Assembly: GCA_050249695.1 (NCBI GenBank)
Contig: JBFWQA010000003.1
Span: forward strand, 310,001 to 374,000
DNA: 64,000 nt
Reading direction: 5' to 3'
Source: JACKJP01 sp050249695
GTDB lineage: Bacteria; Pseudomonadota; Alphaproteobacteria; Rhizobiales; Tepidamorphaceae
This document shows positions 1-7,773 of the stretch, piece after piece. Every line of letters starts with the position of its first letter. Within the stretch, counting starts at the first letter, position 1. The position numbers were made by a program, and so were the translations under genes. The notes beneath the pieces were generated by a model that made no database searches, was not told the DNA's origin, and saw nothing but the letters and a program-made list of their open reading frames with translations.

Positions 1-1
1 A

Positions 2-1243
2 GCCGCCCGGCAGTTGCTCGGTTCCGGCAGCCAAGGCGATCTCGCCGCGCTCCTCGAACAGGCCAAAGCCCTGCTGGAGGGTGGCGCCGAAGCGTCTCTG
101 CGGACGTTGCTCGAAAGCCCGGGCGACGCCGCAATCGCCGGTGAAGACGCCCTGCCCGAGGGCGCGGAAATAACGGACGACGATCTGGCCGCGGCGATCG
201 CCGCGGCGCTGCAGATCAACACCGGCGCGAGCGTGAACGCCGGTACGTTGCAATCCGGTTCGGCCGGCGGTAGCGCGGGTGATCCCCCAGCTTCCCCAAC
301 CACCATCCCCGCTGCCGCCGATGCCGGGGCCGCCGCAAGGGCGGCAATCCTTGATGCGATGAGCGAAGAGGTAACCCGGCAAGGACCGTCGGCTGAAAAG
401 GCGAACGGAAACGGCGTGTCCGCCAATGGCGTCGAGACCGTGCTTGCCCGCCTTGCCGCCAGGGGCGATGCAGCCGACGCATCCGGCGCGCGCAATCAGA
501 CCGCCCATGCGCCGGCGATGGATGCCGCGGCCTCGCAGGCCAGTGCCGACGCAGCCTCGCGGAAATCCGACGCGAATGCCGATCAGGGCGGCAGGGGACA
601 AAGCGGCGCGCAGGCGCATGGCGACGCCCGGCAGGCCGCGCAGTTGGCGGTCGGGACCGCGGCGGCCGACGGCCGGTCCGCCCTTTTGCAGTTGCAGCAG
701 GTCGATGCCGGCGGTCAGCCGATCTCCGCCCAGGCGATTGCGGTTCCGGCAGCGACGACGATCGCGGGCCTGTCCACGGCGGCCGCCCCGCCCTACGGCG
801 CGGCGACGGCAGGCGTCCCGGTCGACATGATTGCCGTCGCGATCACCCGGCAAGCCAATGCCGGCAACAGCCGCTTCCAGATCCGCCTTGATCCGCCCGA
901 ACTCGGCCGGATCGACGTGCGCCTCGACCTTTCAAGCGACGGCCGCGTGAACACCCATCTGAAGGTCGACAATCCCGACACCTACGACGCGATCCAGCGC
1001 GACCCCCGCGCGCTTGAACGCGCGCTGCAGAATGCCGGGCTGAAAGTCGACGACGGTTCGATTCAGGTTTCCTTGCGCGATTCCGGCGGATTCATGCAGC
1101 GCCATGGGCAGGACCATCCGCGTTTCCAGAACTTCGAACAGTCCGCCGCCGCCTATGGTGGGGACAACTGGAGCGCGGAGGAAACCGTGGTGGAGCCATG
1201 GCGTCTCGCGCCCGCCTCGGGCGGTTTGGACATGAGGGTCTAG
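2..1243 (+). CDS. fliK: Flagellar hook-length control protein FliK, 5' end outside the window
   Basis: FliK is the secreted molecular ruler that sets hook length and switches export specificity through FlhB. The frame is open to the left edge, so the true start lies upstream; a TTG at 14 is not a credible start. The first 270 residues are low-complexity, rich in Ala, Gly and Asp, as is usual for the FliK ruler region. The C-terminal part (about residues 270-365) is a Flg_hook domain with the family signature LDPPELGRIDVRLDL. It ends 4 bases before flgD, so the two are cotranscribed. The C-terminal domain and the neighbour make the call firm. Confidence 0.88.
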   Translation, partial: AARQLLGSGSQGDLAALLEQAKALLEGGAEASLRTLLESPGDAAIAGEDALPEGAEITDDDLAAAIAAALQINTGASVNAGTLQSGSAGGSAGDPPASPTTIPAAADAGAAARAAILDAMSEEVTRQGPSAEKANGNGVSANGVETVLARLAARGDAADASGARNQTAHAPAMDAAASQASADAASRKSDANADQGGRGQSGAQAHGDARQAAQLAVGTAAADGRSALLQLQQVDAGGQPISAQAIAVPAATTIAGLSTAAAPPYGAATAGVPVDMIAVAITRQANAGNSRFQIRLDPPELGRIDVRLDLSSDGRVNTHLKVDNPDTYDAIQRDPRALERALQNAGLKVDDGSIQVSLRDSGGFMQRHGQDHPRFQNFEQSAAAYGGDNWSAEETVVEPWRLAPASGGLDMRV

Positions 1244-1247
1244 GACA

Positions 1248-1901
1248 ATGTATCTCGACGCGCTATCGGGCCTTTCCCAATCCTCGACCGCCGCCACCGA
1301 CCGGCAGGGCATCGCCGACAATTTCGATACCTTCCTGCAACTGCTGACGACGCAGCTCCGAAACCAGAACCCGCTCGACCCGCTCGACACCAATCAGTTC
1401 ACCGAACAGCTGGTGCAGTTCTCCTCCGTCGAACAGGCGATCAAGACAAATGCCAATCTGGAGAACATGGTGAAGCTGTCGGCCGCTTCGACGGCCACCG
1501 CCGCCGTCGGCTTCATCGGCAAGTCCATCGATGTGCAGACCTCCGCGTCGCACTATGACGGGACGAGCGCCAAGTGGACCTATTCGGCGGCCGGCGACGC
1601 GCCAAATACGACTTTCACCGTGCGCGATGCCAGCGGTTCGGTCGTCTACAGCGAGACGAAATCCGTCGGCCAGGGCTCCGGCACTTTCCTTTGGAATGGA
1701 ACGACGCTTGACGGGAGCGACGCGCCGGCGGGCACCTATTCGCTCACCGTGGACGCCCGCGACGCGGACGGCAAGAGCGTGTACGGCACCGTCAGCACGT
1801 CCGGCATTGTCGAGGCGATCGACTTCGATGGCGACGAGCCGTATCTCATCGTCGACGGCATCTCCATTCCCATGAGCGCGGTCAAGCGCGTCAACATGTA
1901 A
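1248..1901 (+). CDS. flgD: Flagellar hook-capping (hook assembly) protein FlgD
   Basis: FlgD caps the growing hook and allows FlgE polymerisation; it is later replaced by FlgK. The 217-residue product has the conserved FlgD N-terminal block (residues about 27-65) with FLQLLTTQLRNQNPLDP and QFTEQLVQFSSVEQ. A beta-rich FlgD Ig/Tudor-like region follows from residue 90, and the FLWNG(T) motif is present. The ATG lies 4 bases after the fliK stop. The last codons and stop are imperfectly duplicated just downstream (1876-1932, listed separately). The family signature is clear. Confidence 0.93.
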   Translation: MYLDALSGLSQSSTAATDRQGIADNFDTFLQLLTTQLRNQNPLDPLDTNQFTEQLVQFSSVEQAIKTNANLENMVKLSAASTATAAVGFIGKSIDVQTSASHYDGTSAKWTYSAAGDAPNTTFTVRDASGSVVYSETKSVGQGSGTFLWNGTTLDGSDAPAGTYSLTVDARDADGKSVYGTVSTSGIVEAIDFDGDEPYLIVDGISIPMSAVKRVNM

Positions 1902-1932
1902 AGTGCGCGCGGTCAGGCGCGTCAATATATAA
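1876..1932 (+). repeat. Imperfect direct repeat of the flgD 3' end
   Basis: Positions 1876-1901 (last codons and TAA of flgD) and 1907-1932 are two 26-base copies 31 bases apart, matching at 23 of 26 positions. Read in the offset frame, the second copy encodes AVRRVNI and a TAA, against AVKRVNM and a TAA in the gene. It looks like a local tandem duplication that left a ghost C-terminus behind the real stop. Confidence 0.75.
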
Positions 1933-2049
1933 GGGACGCCGTCGGGCGCTTGCGTGCTTACAGGAACGCGCCGCCGGGCCACCGGAATATCCGCGGCGCA
2001 TGTGCCTTGAAGGCGCAACGGATATTGCCGGCAAAGGCCACCTTTCCTC

Positions 2050-2065
2050 TTAGGCAAAAATTAAG
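2050..2065 (+). promoter_or_regulatory. Weak CtrA-box candidate upstream of sciP
   Basis: The sequence is TTAG-GCAAAAA-TTAAG, which matches TTAA-N7-TTAAC at 7 of 9 defined positions and lies 57 bases before the sciP ATG. In Caulobacter sciP transcription depends on CtrA, so the location makes sense, but the match is imperfect. A TTGCCGGCAA palindrome at 2025-2034 resembles an ftr half-element and is also only suggestive. Confidence 0.35.
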
Positions 2066-2121
2066 GCAGCGCGGCTAGGTTAGCTGAGTTGTTTGTGTAG
2101 TGTTGCGTAGCGAGTATCCCG

Positions 2122-2397
2122 ATGCCTGAATCTCATCGGCCTAGAGTAAAGTACGTCATCGGCCCCGATGGCAGCCCGCTGACCATTGCCGACCTTCCCC
2201 CCGGGAACACGCGGCGCTGGGTCATCCGCCGCAAGGCGGAAGTCGTGGCGGCCGTGCGTGGAGGCCTGCTCAGCCTGGAAGAAGCTTGCGAACGCTATAC
2301 GCTGACCGTCGAGGAGTTCCTCGGATGGCAGGCGTCGATCGATCGTTACGGTCTGGCAGGCCTGAGGACGACGCGGATCCAGCAATACCGGCACTAG
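2122..2397 (+). CDS. sciP: CtrA inhibitor SciP (DUF1153)
   Basis: SciP is a small DNA-binding helix-turn-helix protein. In Caulobacter it binds CtrA and blocks its recruitment of RNA polymerase, which confines CtrA-dependent transcription to part of the cell cycle. The 91-residue product carries the near-invariant blocks KYVIGPDGSPLTIADLPP, NTRRWVIRRKAEVVAAV and RYTLTVEEFLGWQ, with a basic end. It stands alone between flgD and fliF and is closed by a strong terminator. Its position among flagellar genes and 11 kb from ctrA is typical of Hyphomicrobiales. Confidence 0.95.
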   Translation: MPESHRPRVKYVIGPDGSPLTIADLPPGNTRRWVIRRKAEVVAAVRGGLLSLEEACERYTLTVEEFLGWQASIDRYGLAGLRTTRIQQYRH

Positions 2398-2437
2398 CCG
2401 AGCGAGCCGGAGTCGTTAAGAAGCGTTAGGAATTACA

Positions 2438-2478
2438 GGGTGCGCGGTCCCCGCATGGCGGACCGCGCACCCTTTTTT
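2438..2478 (+). terminator. Rho-independent terminator after sciP
   Basis: A perfect 13-base-pair stem (2438-2450 with 2460-2472), 9-base loop and TTTTTT at 2473-2478. It separates sciP from the fliF promoter. Confidence 0.93.
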
Positions 2479-2496
2479 GCACTCCTCGCCGCCGCG

Positions 2497-2512
2497 TTAA
2501 GAAGTTGTTTAC
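2497..2512 (+). promoter_or_regulatory. CtrA-box candidate of the fliF operon promoter
   Basis: TTAA-GAAGTTG-TTTAC matches the CtrA consensus TTAA-N7-TTAAC with one mismatch in the second half. It lies 143 bases before the fliF start, just after the sciP terminator, and 19 bases upstream of the TTGCCGGG element, the same arrangement as at flhA. In Caulobacter fliF is a CtrA-activated class II gene, so the role is plausible. Confidence 0.6.
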
Positions 2513-2525
2513 GATACTGGTAGGA

Positions 2526-2540
2526 AATTATTGCCGGGTG
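2526..2540 (+). promoter_or_regulatory. FlbD/ftr-like half element in the fliF promoter
   Basis: The 15 bases AATTATTGCCGGGTG are identical to 8838-8852 in the flhA promoter, where they form the right half of a perfect dyad. Here the left arm is degenerate. In Caulobacter FlbD represses fliF through an ftr element overlapping the promoter; the placement just downstream of the CtrA box fits that. Confidence 0.55.
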
Positions 2541-2654
2541 CTGGGGACGATTCCTTTAGCGGGCCGGCGGGCTTCACTGCCGGTTCCGCAACGTTGAACC
2601 TACGCATCCGGACATGAGACTTCCCGTCAGGGAAATTCAGGAACCGGACACGCC

Positions 2655-4283
2655 GTGCAGGGTATCATCGCACTGTTGAGATCATTCGGCGCCGCGCGGC
2701 TCGCGGCGATGGGCGCGGTCGCCGCCGGGCTGATCGGCTTCTTCGCCTTTCTGATCCTTCAGATGACGGCGCCCGTTATGTCGCCGCTCTACACCGACCT
2801 TTCCTTTGACGATTCCTCCGCGATCCTGCGCGAACTGGACAGCCGCAACATTGCCTACAAGATCAACGGAGACGGCTCGACGATCCTGGCGCCGAAGGAC
2901 GAAGTGCTGAGGCTGCGCATGGATCTGGCCCGCGACGGTCTGCCCTCCGGCGGCGGGGTCGGTTACGAGATTTTCGACAAGTCGGACGCGCTCGGCACCA
3001 CCAGCTTCGTCCAGAATGTGAACCACCTCAGGGCGCTCGAAGGCGAATTGTCGCGCTCGGTGCGCACCATCGACCGGGTCGTTGCCGCCCGTGTCCATCT
3101 TGTCATTCCCGAGAGGCAGCTTTTCCAGCGCGAGCGCATCGAACCGTCGGCCTCGATCATGCTGAAGGTCCGCGGCGAACTCGACGCCACGCAGATTCGC
3201 GCCGTCCAGCACCTCATCGCCGCCGCCGTCGAAGGCCTGCGCCCGGGGCGCGTCTCCGTCGTTGACGAGACGGGCCGGCTTCTCGCCGACGGCACCGGCG
3301 ACGACGACGCGCTCTCCGCCGAGATGCTGGACCAGCGCCGCCACAACGTCGAAAGCTCGCTGCGCGAAGCGGTTGCCCGCACGGTCGAAAGCATCGTCGG
3401 CACCGGCCGCGTCCGCGTCAGCGTCGCCGCCGATCTGCAACGCAATCGCATCACCGAGACGACCGACAGCTACGACCCGGACAGCAAGGTCGTGCGCTCC
3501 GTGCAGACGCGCGAAGAGGAAAGCTCGTCGTCGGAAAAAACCAACAACGGTGCGGTCAGCGTCGGCAACCAGATTCCCAATGGCGGCCAGAACGGCGACG
3601 GTGACGGACGCAGCAGCGATCAGTCCTCCAAGACCGAGGAGGTCACCAACTACGAGATTTCCCGGACCACCCGCACGCAGGTGCTTGAGCCCGGCAGCAT
3701 CCGACGGGTCTCCGTCGCCGTCGTCGTCGATGGCACCTATGCCAAGGCGGCTGACGGCGCGTTGACCTACCAGCCGCGCACCCAGGACGAGCTTGACCGC
3801 ATCGCCGCCCTCGTGCGCACCGCCATCGGCTTCGATGAAAGCCGCGGCGATCAGGTGGAGATCGCCAATCTGCGCTTCGCCGAGCCCCCCCTTGCCCTGC
3901 CGGCCGATCTCGGCGAGGAACCGCTCTTCAGCTTCACCAGGCAGGATTACCTCTATTTCGCGCAGCTCTCCGTCCTCCTGCTGCTCGGCCTGCTGGTGAT
4001 CCTCTTCGTCGTGCGCCCGCTCGTCCGCCGCATCGTCACGCCCGACGAGGGCGCCCCGGCGCTGCCCGCCCCGGCCTCCGGCGAGGCGGGGTCCGAGCCG
4101 CAGGCAGTCGCCGCGCACGCCCCGCAGCTGCCCAACAGCGACATCCAGCCGATGATCGAGCGGGCCAAGATCGCCGGCGAGATCGCCCAGTCGTCGGTCC
4201 GCCAGGTCGGCGAGATCGTCGACAACCACCCCAATGAAGCCGTCGCCATTGTGCGCCAGTGGATGCAGGAGAAGGCGGCGTGA
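2655..4283 (+). CDS. fliF: Flagellar MS-ring protein FliF
   Basis: FliF forms the inner-membrane MS ring on which the rotor and export gate are built. The start is GTG 2655. The 542-residue product has TM1 at about residues 18-41, a long periplasmic ring-building region with the YscJ/FliF block (for example NVNHLRALEGELSRSV and RVHLVIPERQLF), a Ser/Asn/Gly-rich insert near 300-330, TM2 at about 433-457 and a cytoplasmic tail ending NEAVAIVRQWMQEKAA, the FliG-binding segment. It heads the operon fliF-fliG-fliH-fliN-flbD, the same order as in Caulobacter. The stop overlaps the fliG start. Confidence 0.96.
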   Translation: MQGIIALLRSFGAARLAAMGAVAAGLIGFFAFLILQMTAPVMSPLYTDLSFDDSSAILRELDSRNIAYKINGDGSTILAPKDEVLRLRMDLARDGLPSGGGVGYEIFDKSDALGTTSFVQNVNHLRALEGELSRSVRTIDRVVAARVHLVIPERQLFQRERIEPSASIMLKVRGELDATQIRAVQHLIAAAVEGLRPGRVSVVDETGRLLADGTGDDDALSAEMLDQRRHNVESSLREAVARTVESIVGTGRVRVSVAADLQRNRITETTDSYDPDSKVVRSVQTREEESSSSEKTNNGAVSVGNQIPNGGQNGDGDGRSSDQSSKTEEVTNYEISRTTRTQVLEPGSIRRVSVAVVVDGTYAKAADGALTYQPRTQDELDRIAALVRTAIGFDESRGDQVEIANLRFAEPPLALPADLGEEPLFSFTRQDYLYFAQLSVLLLLGLLVILFVVRPLVRRIVTPDEGAPALPAPASGEAGSEPQAVAAHAPQLPNSDIQPMIERAKIAGEIAQSSVRQVGEIVDNHPNEAVAIVRQWMQEKAA

Positions 4284-5347
4284 ACGCCCAACCCACAACG
4301 GCGATGGCGGTCGCGGGCGGCAACCTTGCCGCAAACGAGATCCGCGATGTCTACCAGCTGACCGGCGCGGAGCGGGCAGCCGTGCTGATGCTGTCGCTGG
4401 GCGAGGAACATGGCGGCGTCATCTGGAAGTCGCTCGACGACGAGGAAATTCGCGAGCTGTCGCTGACCATGTCCCGCCTCGGCAAGATTCACGTCGGGGT
4501 GGTGGAAAAGCTCATCGTCGATTTCGTTCTTGAGATGAACCGGGCCGGCGCGCTGGTGGGCAATTTCGATTCCACCGAACGGCTCCTGAACCAGTTCCTG
4601 CCCAAGGAAAGGGTTTCCGCCATCATGGAGGAAATCCGCGGCCCTGCCGGACGCAACATGTGGGAAAAGCTATCCAACGTGCAGGAAGGTATCCTCGCCA
4701 GCTATCTCAAGAACGAGTATCCGCAGACGATCGCTGTGGTCCTGTCCAAGATCCGATCCGATCACGCCTCGCGCGTGCTCGCCATCCTGCCGGAGGAACT
4801 GGCCCTCGATGTGGTGCACCGGATGCTTCAGATGGAAGCCGTGCAGAAGGATATTCTCGAGAAGGTCGAGCAGACCCTCAGGGCCGAGTTCATGTCGAGC
4901 CTCGCCCAGACGAGCCGGCGCGACGCCCATGAGGTCATGGCCGACATCTTCAACAGTTTCGACCGTCAGACCGAGACCCGCTTCATGACGGCCCTTGAGG
5001 AGCAGAACCGCGACTCCGCCGACAAGATCAAGCAGCTGATGTTCGTCTTTGACGATCTCGGCCGGCTCGATTCCGCAGCGATCCAGACCCTGCTGCGCCA
5101 GTTCGACAAGGACAAGCTGGCGATCGCCCTGAAAGGCGCCAACGAGCAGATGCGGGAATTCTTCTTCGCCAATATGAGCCAGCGCGCGTCCAAGATGCTG
5201 CGCGAGGACATGGAGGTCATGGGCCCCGTCCGCCTCAAGGACGTCGATGAGGCGCAGACCTCGATGGTCAATCTGGCCAAGGATCTGGCCGGGCGCGGCG
5301 AGATCGTCATTTCCAAGAGCAAGGGAGAGGACGAGTTTGTCTACTGA
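4280..5347 (+). CDS. fliG: Flagellar motor switch protein FliG
   Basis: FliG couples the MS ring to the C ring and interacts with MotA to produce torque. I chose GTG 4280, which overlaps the fliF stop as GTGA and has AGGAGA just upstream. The product is 355 residues, normal for the family: an N-terminal FliF-binding domain (TGAERAAVLMLSLGEEHGG), a middle domain around the EEIRGPAGRNMWEKLSNV stretch with SYLKNEYPQTIAVVLS, and the C-terminal torque domain with FVFDDLGRLD and LRQFDKDKLAIALKG. An in-frame ATG at 4259 inside fliF is less likely. Confidence 0.95.
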   Translation: MNAQPTTAMAVAGGNLAANEIRDVYQLTGAERAAVLMLSLGEEHGGVIWKSLDDEEIRELSLTMSRLGKIHVGVVEKLIVDFVLEMNRAGALVGNFDSTERLLNQFLPKERVSAIMEEIRGPAGRNMWEKLSNVQEGILASYLKNEYPQTIAVVLSKIRSDHASRVLAILPEELALDVVHRMLQMEAVQKDILEKVEQTLRAEFMSSLAQTSRRDAHEVMADIFNSFDRQTETRFMTALEEQNRDSADKIKQLMFVFDDLGRLDSAAIQTLLRQFDKDKLAIALKGANEQMREFFFANMSQRASKMLREDMEVMGPVRLKDVDEAQTSMVNLAKDLAGRGEIVISKSKGEDEFVY

Positions 5348-5386
5348 CGCCGACAGGATCTATGGGACGAGCGCGGGAGAACGCCG

Positions 5387-6022
5387 GTGAGCGCGCCCGT
5401 CCGCTACCAGTTCGACAAGGTCTTCGCGCTCGACGCGGCGAAAACGCCCGAGCCGCCCAAGATGGATGTCGTCGCCGCCGAAACTCAGGCCAGACAGGCC
5501 TGGCAGGATGGCTTTGATGAAGGGCGCGCCGCCGCTGCGGCCGAACAGGCGGCCAGAACGGCCGCCGCGCTGGAAAAGCTGGTTGCCGCCCTGCCCGGCC
5601 TGCAGCAGCAGGCGGAAGCGGCAACGCGGCGCATGCAGGCGGACGCATGCCGCATCGGCCACGCCATCGCCGTCAAGTTGGCCGCGGGACTGGTGCGGCG
5701 CGAACCGATGGCCGAGATCGAGGCGCTGCTGGCGCAGACACTGGGCGAATTGCAGGGCGTTCCGCATCTGGTGGTCAGGGTCAACGAGACGCTGGCCGAA
5801 ACCCTCAAGGACAAGGCAGAGGCCCAGGCGAGAATCAGCGGCTTTGAGGGCCGCCTGATCATCATGGGCGAGCCGAATGTGAAGCCCGGCGATGCCCGCA
5901 TCGAATGGGCGGAGGGCGGCATCGTGCGCGACATGGCGGGTATCGAAGCGGCGATCGGGGAAGCGGTGTCGCGCTTTCTCGGCGCCGGCAATTCCCGGAA
6001 TCGGGGAGACGAGGCACAATGA
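5387..6022 (+). CDS. fliH: Flagellar export regulator FliH (FlbE-like)
   Basis: This is the FliH-type stator of the flagellar export ATPase FliI, known as FlbE in Caulobacter. Similarity in this family is low, so position carries much of the call: it sits between fliG and fliN in the Caulobacter order. The 211-residue product begins MSAPVRYQFDKVFALD and has an Ala/Glu-rich helical region (residues 35-90) and a C-terminal FliH-like domain with GRLIIMGEPNVKPGDARIEW. The start is GTG 5387 with GGGAG upstream. The stop overlaps the fliN start as ATGA. Confidence 0.82.
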   Translation: MSAPVRYQFDKVFALDAAKTPEPPKMDVVAAETQARQAWQDGFDEGRAAAAAEQAARTAAALEKLVAALPGLQQQAEAATRRMQADACRIGHAIAVKLAAGLVRREPMAEIEALLAQTLGELQGVPHLVVRVNETLAETLKDKAEAQARISGFEGRLIIMGEPNVKPGDARIEWAEGGIVRDMAGIEAAIGEAVSRFLGAGNSRNRGDEAQ

Positions 6023-6363
6023 GCGAACCTACTGAAAGCCCGTTCGAGACGCTCGAGGCTGTATCGGACGATGCGCGTGACGGCGGCCGGGAGGATCAGG
6101 CCACCGCCACCCGCAGCGCCGCCGACCTGGAAGCGTTGTTCGACGTCCCGGTGCGCGTTTCGGCCGTGCTCGGACGCGCCAAGCTGGAGGTGTCCGATCT
6201 GCTCAAGCTCGACCACGGCTCGGTCGTCGAACTGGACCGCAAGGTTGGCGAGGCCATCGAGATTTTCGTCAATGACCGGCTGATCGCGCGCGGCGAGGTC
6301 GTGCTCGTCGACGACAAGCTCGGCATCACCATGACCGAGATCATCAAGCAGGACCGGGGATGA
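6019..6363 (+). CDS. fliN: Flagellar motor switch protein FliN
   Basis: FliN is the C-ring component that with FliM receives phosphorylated CheY. I chose ATG 6019 (114 residues), which overlaps the fliH stop. The SpoA-fold C-terminal domain spans about residues 38-112 with LFDVPVRVSAVLGRAKLEVSD, LDHGSVVELDRKVGEAIEIFV and the closing GEVVLVDDKLGITMTEII, all standard FliN blocks. The N-terminal 35 residues are acidic and variable. No fliM lies in the window. Confidence 0.93.
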   Translation: MSEPTESPFETLEAVSDDARDGGREDQATATRSAADLEALFDVPVRVSAVLGRAKLEVSDLLKLDHGSVVELDRKVGEAIEIFVNDRLIARGEVVLVDDKLGITMTEIIKQDRG

Positions 6364-6400
6364 TGTGCGGCCCAGCGCCGGACAGGAAGGAATTTGAACC

Positions 6401-7756
6401 ATGCGACTTCTGATCGTGGGAACGCTCAACGGACAGCTGACCAGCGCCAGCAGAATGGCGATGGATCGGGGCGCCAGGGTCGTGCAGGCCGACGATATCG
6501 CGACCGCCTTGAACATACTGCGGTCGGGACGGGGCGCCGACCTCGTCATGGCCGACGTGCGGATCGACATCGCCGCGTTGATCCGGCAGCTGGGGGACGA
6601 ACGCATCCACGTTCCGGTCGTCGCCTGCGGCGTGGAGAACGACGCGCGCGCCGCCGTGGCTGCGATCCGCGCGGGCGCCAAGGAATATATTCCCCTGCCG
6701 CCTGATCCGGATCTGATCGCCGCCATCCTGCAGGCCGTCGCCGACGAAGGGCACGCGCTCATCCACCGCGACGAAACCATGGCCCAGGTGCTGAAGCTCG
6801 CCGACCAGATCTCGCAATCGGACGCCAGCGTCCTGATTACAGGCGAAAGCGGCACCGGCAAGGAGGTGATGGCCCGCCACATTCACCGCCAGTCGAAGCG
6901 CGCAGACAGGCCGTTCATCTCGGTCAACTGCGCCGCTATCCCTGAAAGCCTTCTGGAATCGGAGCTGTTCGGTCACGAGAAGGGCGCCTTCACCGGCGCC
7001 GTCGCCCGCCGCATCGGCAAGTTCGAGGAGGCCGACGGGGGCACGCTGCTGCTCGACGAAATCTCCGAAATGGATATCCGCCTCCAGGCCAAACTTCTCC
7101 GCGCGATCCAGGAACGCGTCATCGACAGGGTCGGCGGCTCCAAACCGGTCCCGGTCAATATCCGCATCATCGCGACTTCGAACCGCAATCTGACCGAGCA
7201 CGTGAAGGCCGGCGCCTTCCGCGAGGATCTTCTCTATCGGCTCAACGTCGTCAATCTCAAGATTCCCCCGCTGCGCGCGCGGCCGGCCGACATCAATGCC
7301 CTCGCCCGGCATTTCGCGGAGAAATACGCCGCCGCCAACGGCATCGATCCGCGCCCCGTGTCGGACGCGGCCATGCGTCAGCTGCTGGCCAACCCCTGGC
7401 CGGGCAACGTGCGCGAACTGGAGAACGCGATGCACCGCGCGGTGCTGCTGGCGACCGGCGACGAGATCGGACCGGAAGCCATTCGCGAACCCGACGGCGA
7501 GCCGATCGGCGGCGCCGATGCCGCCTCGCATGCGGCGCTGACCGCCGAAGCGGTCAGCCGCGGCCTTGTCGGCAAAACGGTGGCGGAGGTCGAGCGCGAC
7601 CTGATCCTCGACACGCTGGACCATTGCCTCGGCAACCGGACCCACGCCGCCAATATACTCGGCATCTCGATCCGCACGCTCCGCAATAAGCTGAACCAGT
7701 ACAGCGACGAGGGCCTGATGGTGCCGCAGCCAGGCGAGAGCCGGATGGCGGGATAG
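6401..7756 (+). CDS. flbD: Sigma-54-dependent flagellar regulator FlbD
   Basis: FlbD activates late sigma-54 flagellar promoters and represses early ones through ftr elements. The 451-residue product has a receiver-like domain (1-120), an AAA+ domain with Walker A GESGTGKE, the sigma-54 contact motif GAFTGA and Walker B GGTLLLDEI, and a Fis-type HTH at the end (NRTHAANILGISIRTLRNKL). The receiver is degenerate: the acidic pair after strand 1 is replaced by VGTLNG and the usual KP is LPP, so phosphorylation is doubtful. That fits Caulobacter FlbD, which is controlled by FliX. It is the last gene of the fliF operon. Confidence 0.93.
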   Translation: MRLLIVGTLNGQLTSASRMAMDRGARVVQADDIATALNILRSGRGADLVMADVRIDIAALIRQLGDERIHVPVVACGVENDARAAVAAIRAGAKEYIPLPPDPDLIAAILQAVADEGHALIHRDETMAQVLKLADQISQSDASVLITGESGTGKEVMARHIHRQSKRADRPFISVNCAAIPESLLESELFGHEKGAFTGAVARRIGKFEEADGGTLLLDEISEMDIRLQAKLLRAIQERVIDRVGGSKPVPVNIRIIATSNRNLTEHVKAGAFREDLLYRLNVVNLKIPPLRARPADINALARHFAEKYAAANGIDPRPVSDAAMRQLLANPWPGNVRELENAMHRAVLLATGDEIGPEAIREPDGEPIGGADAASHAALTAEAVSRGLVGKTVAEVERDLILDTLDHCLGNRTHAANILGISIRTLRNKLNQYSDEGLMVPQPGESRMAG

Positions 7757-7773
7757 CGGCGCAGACCCCGGCC

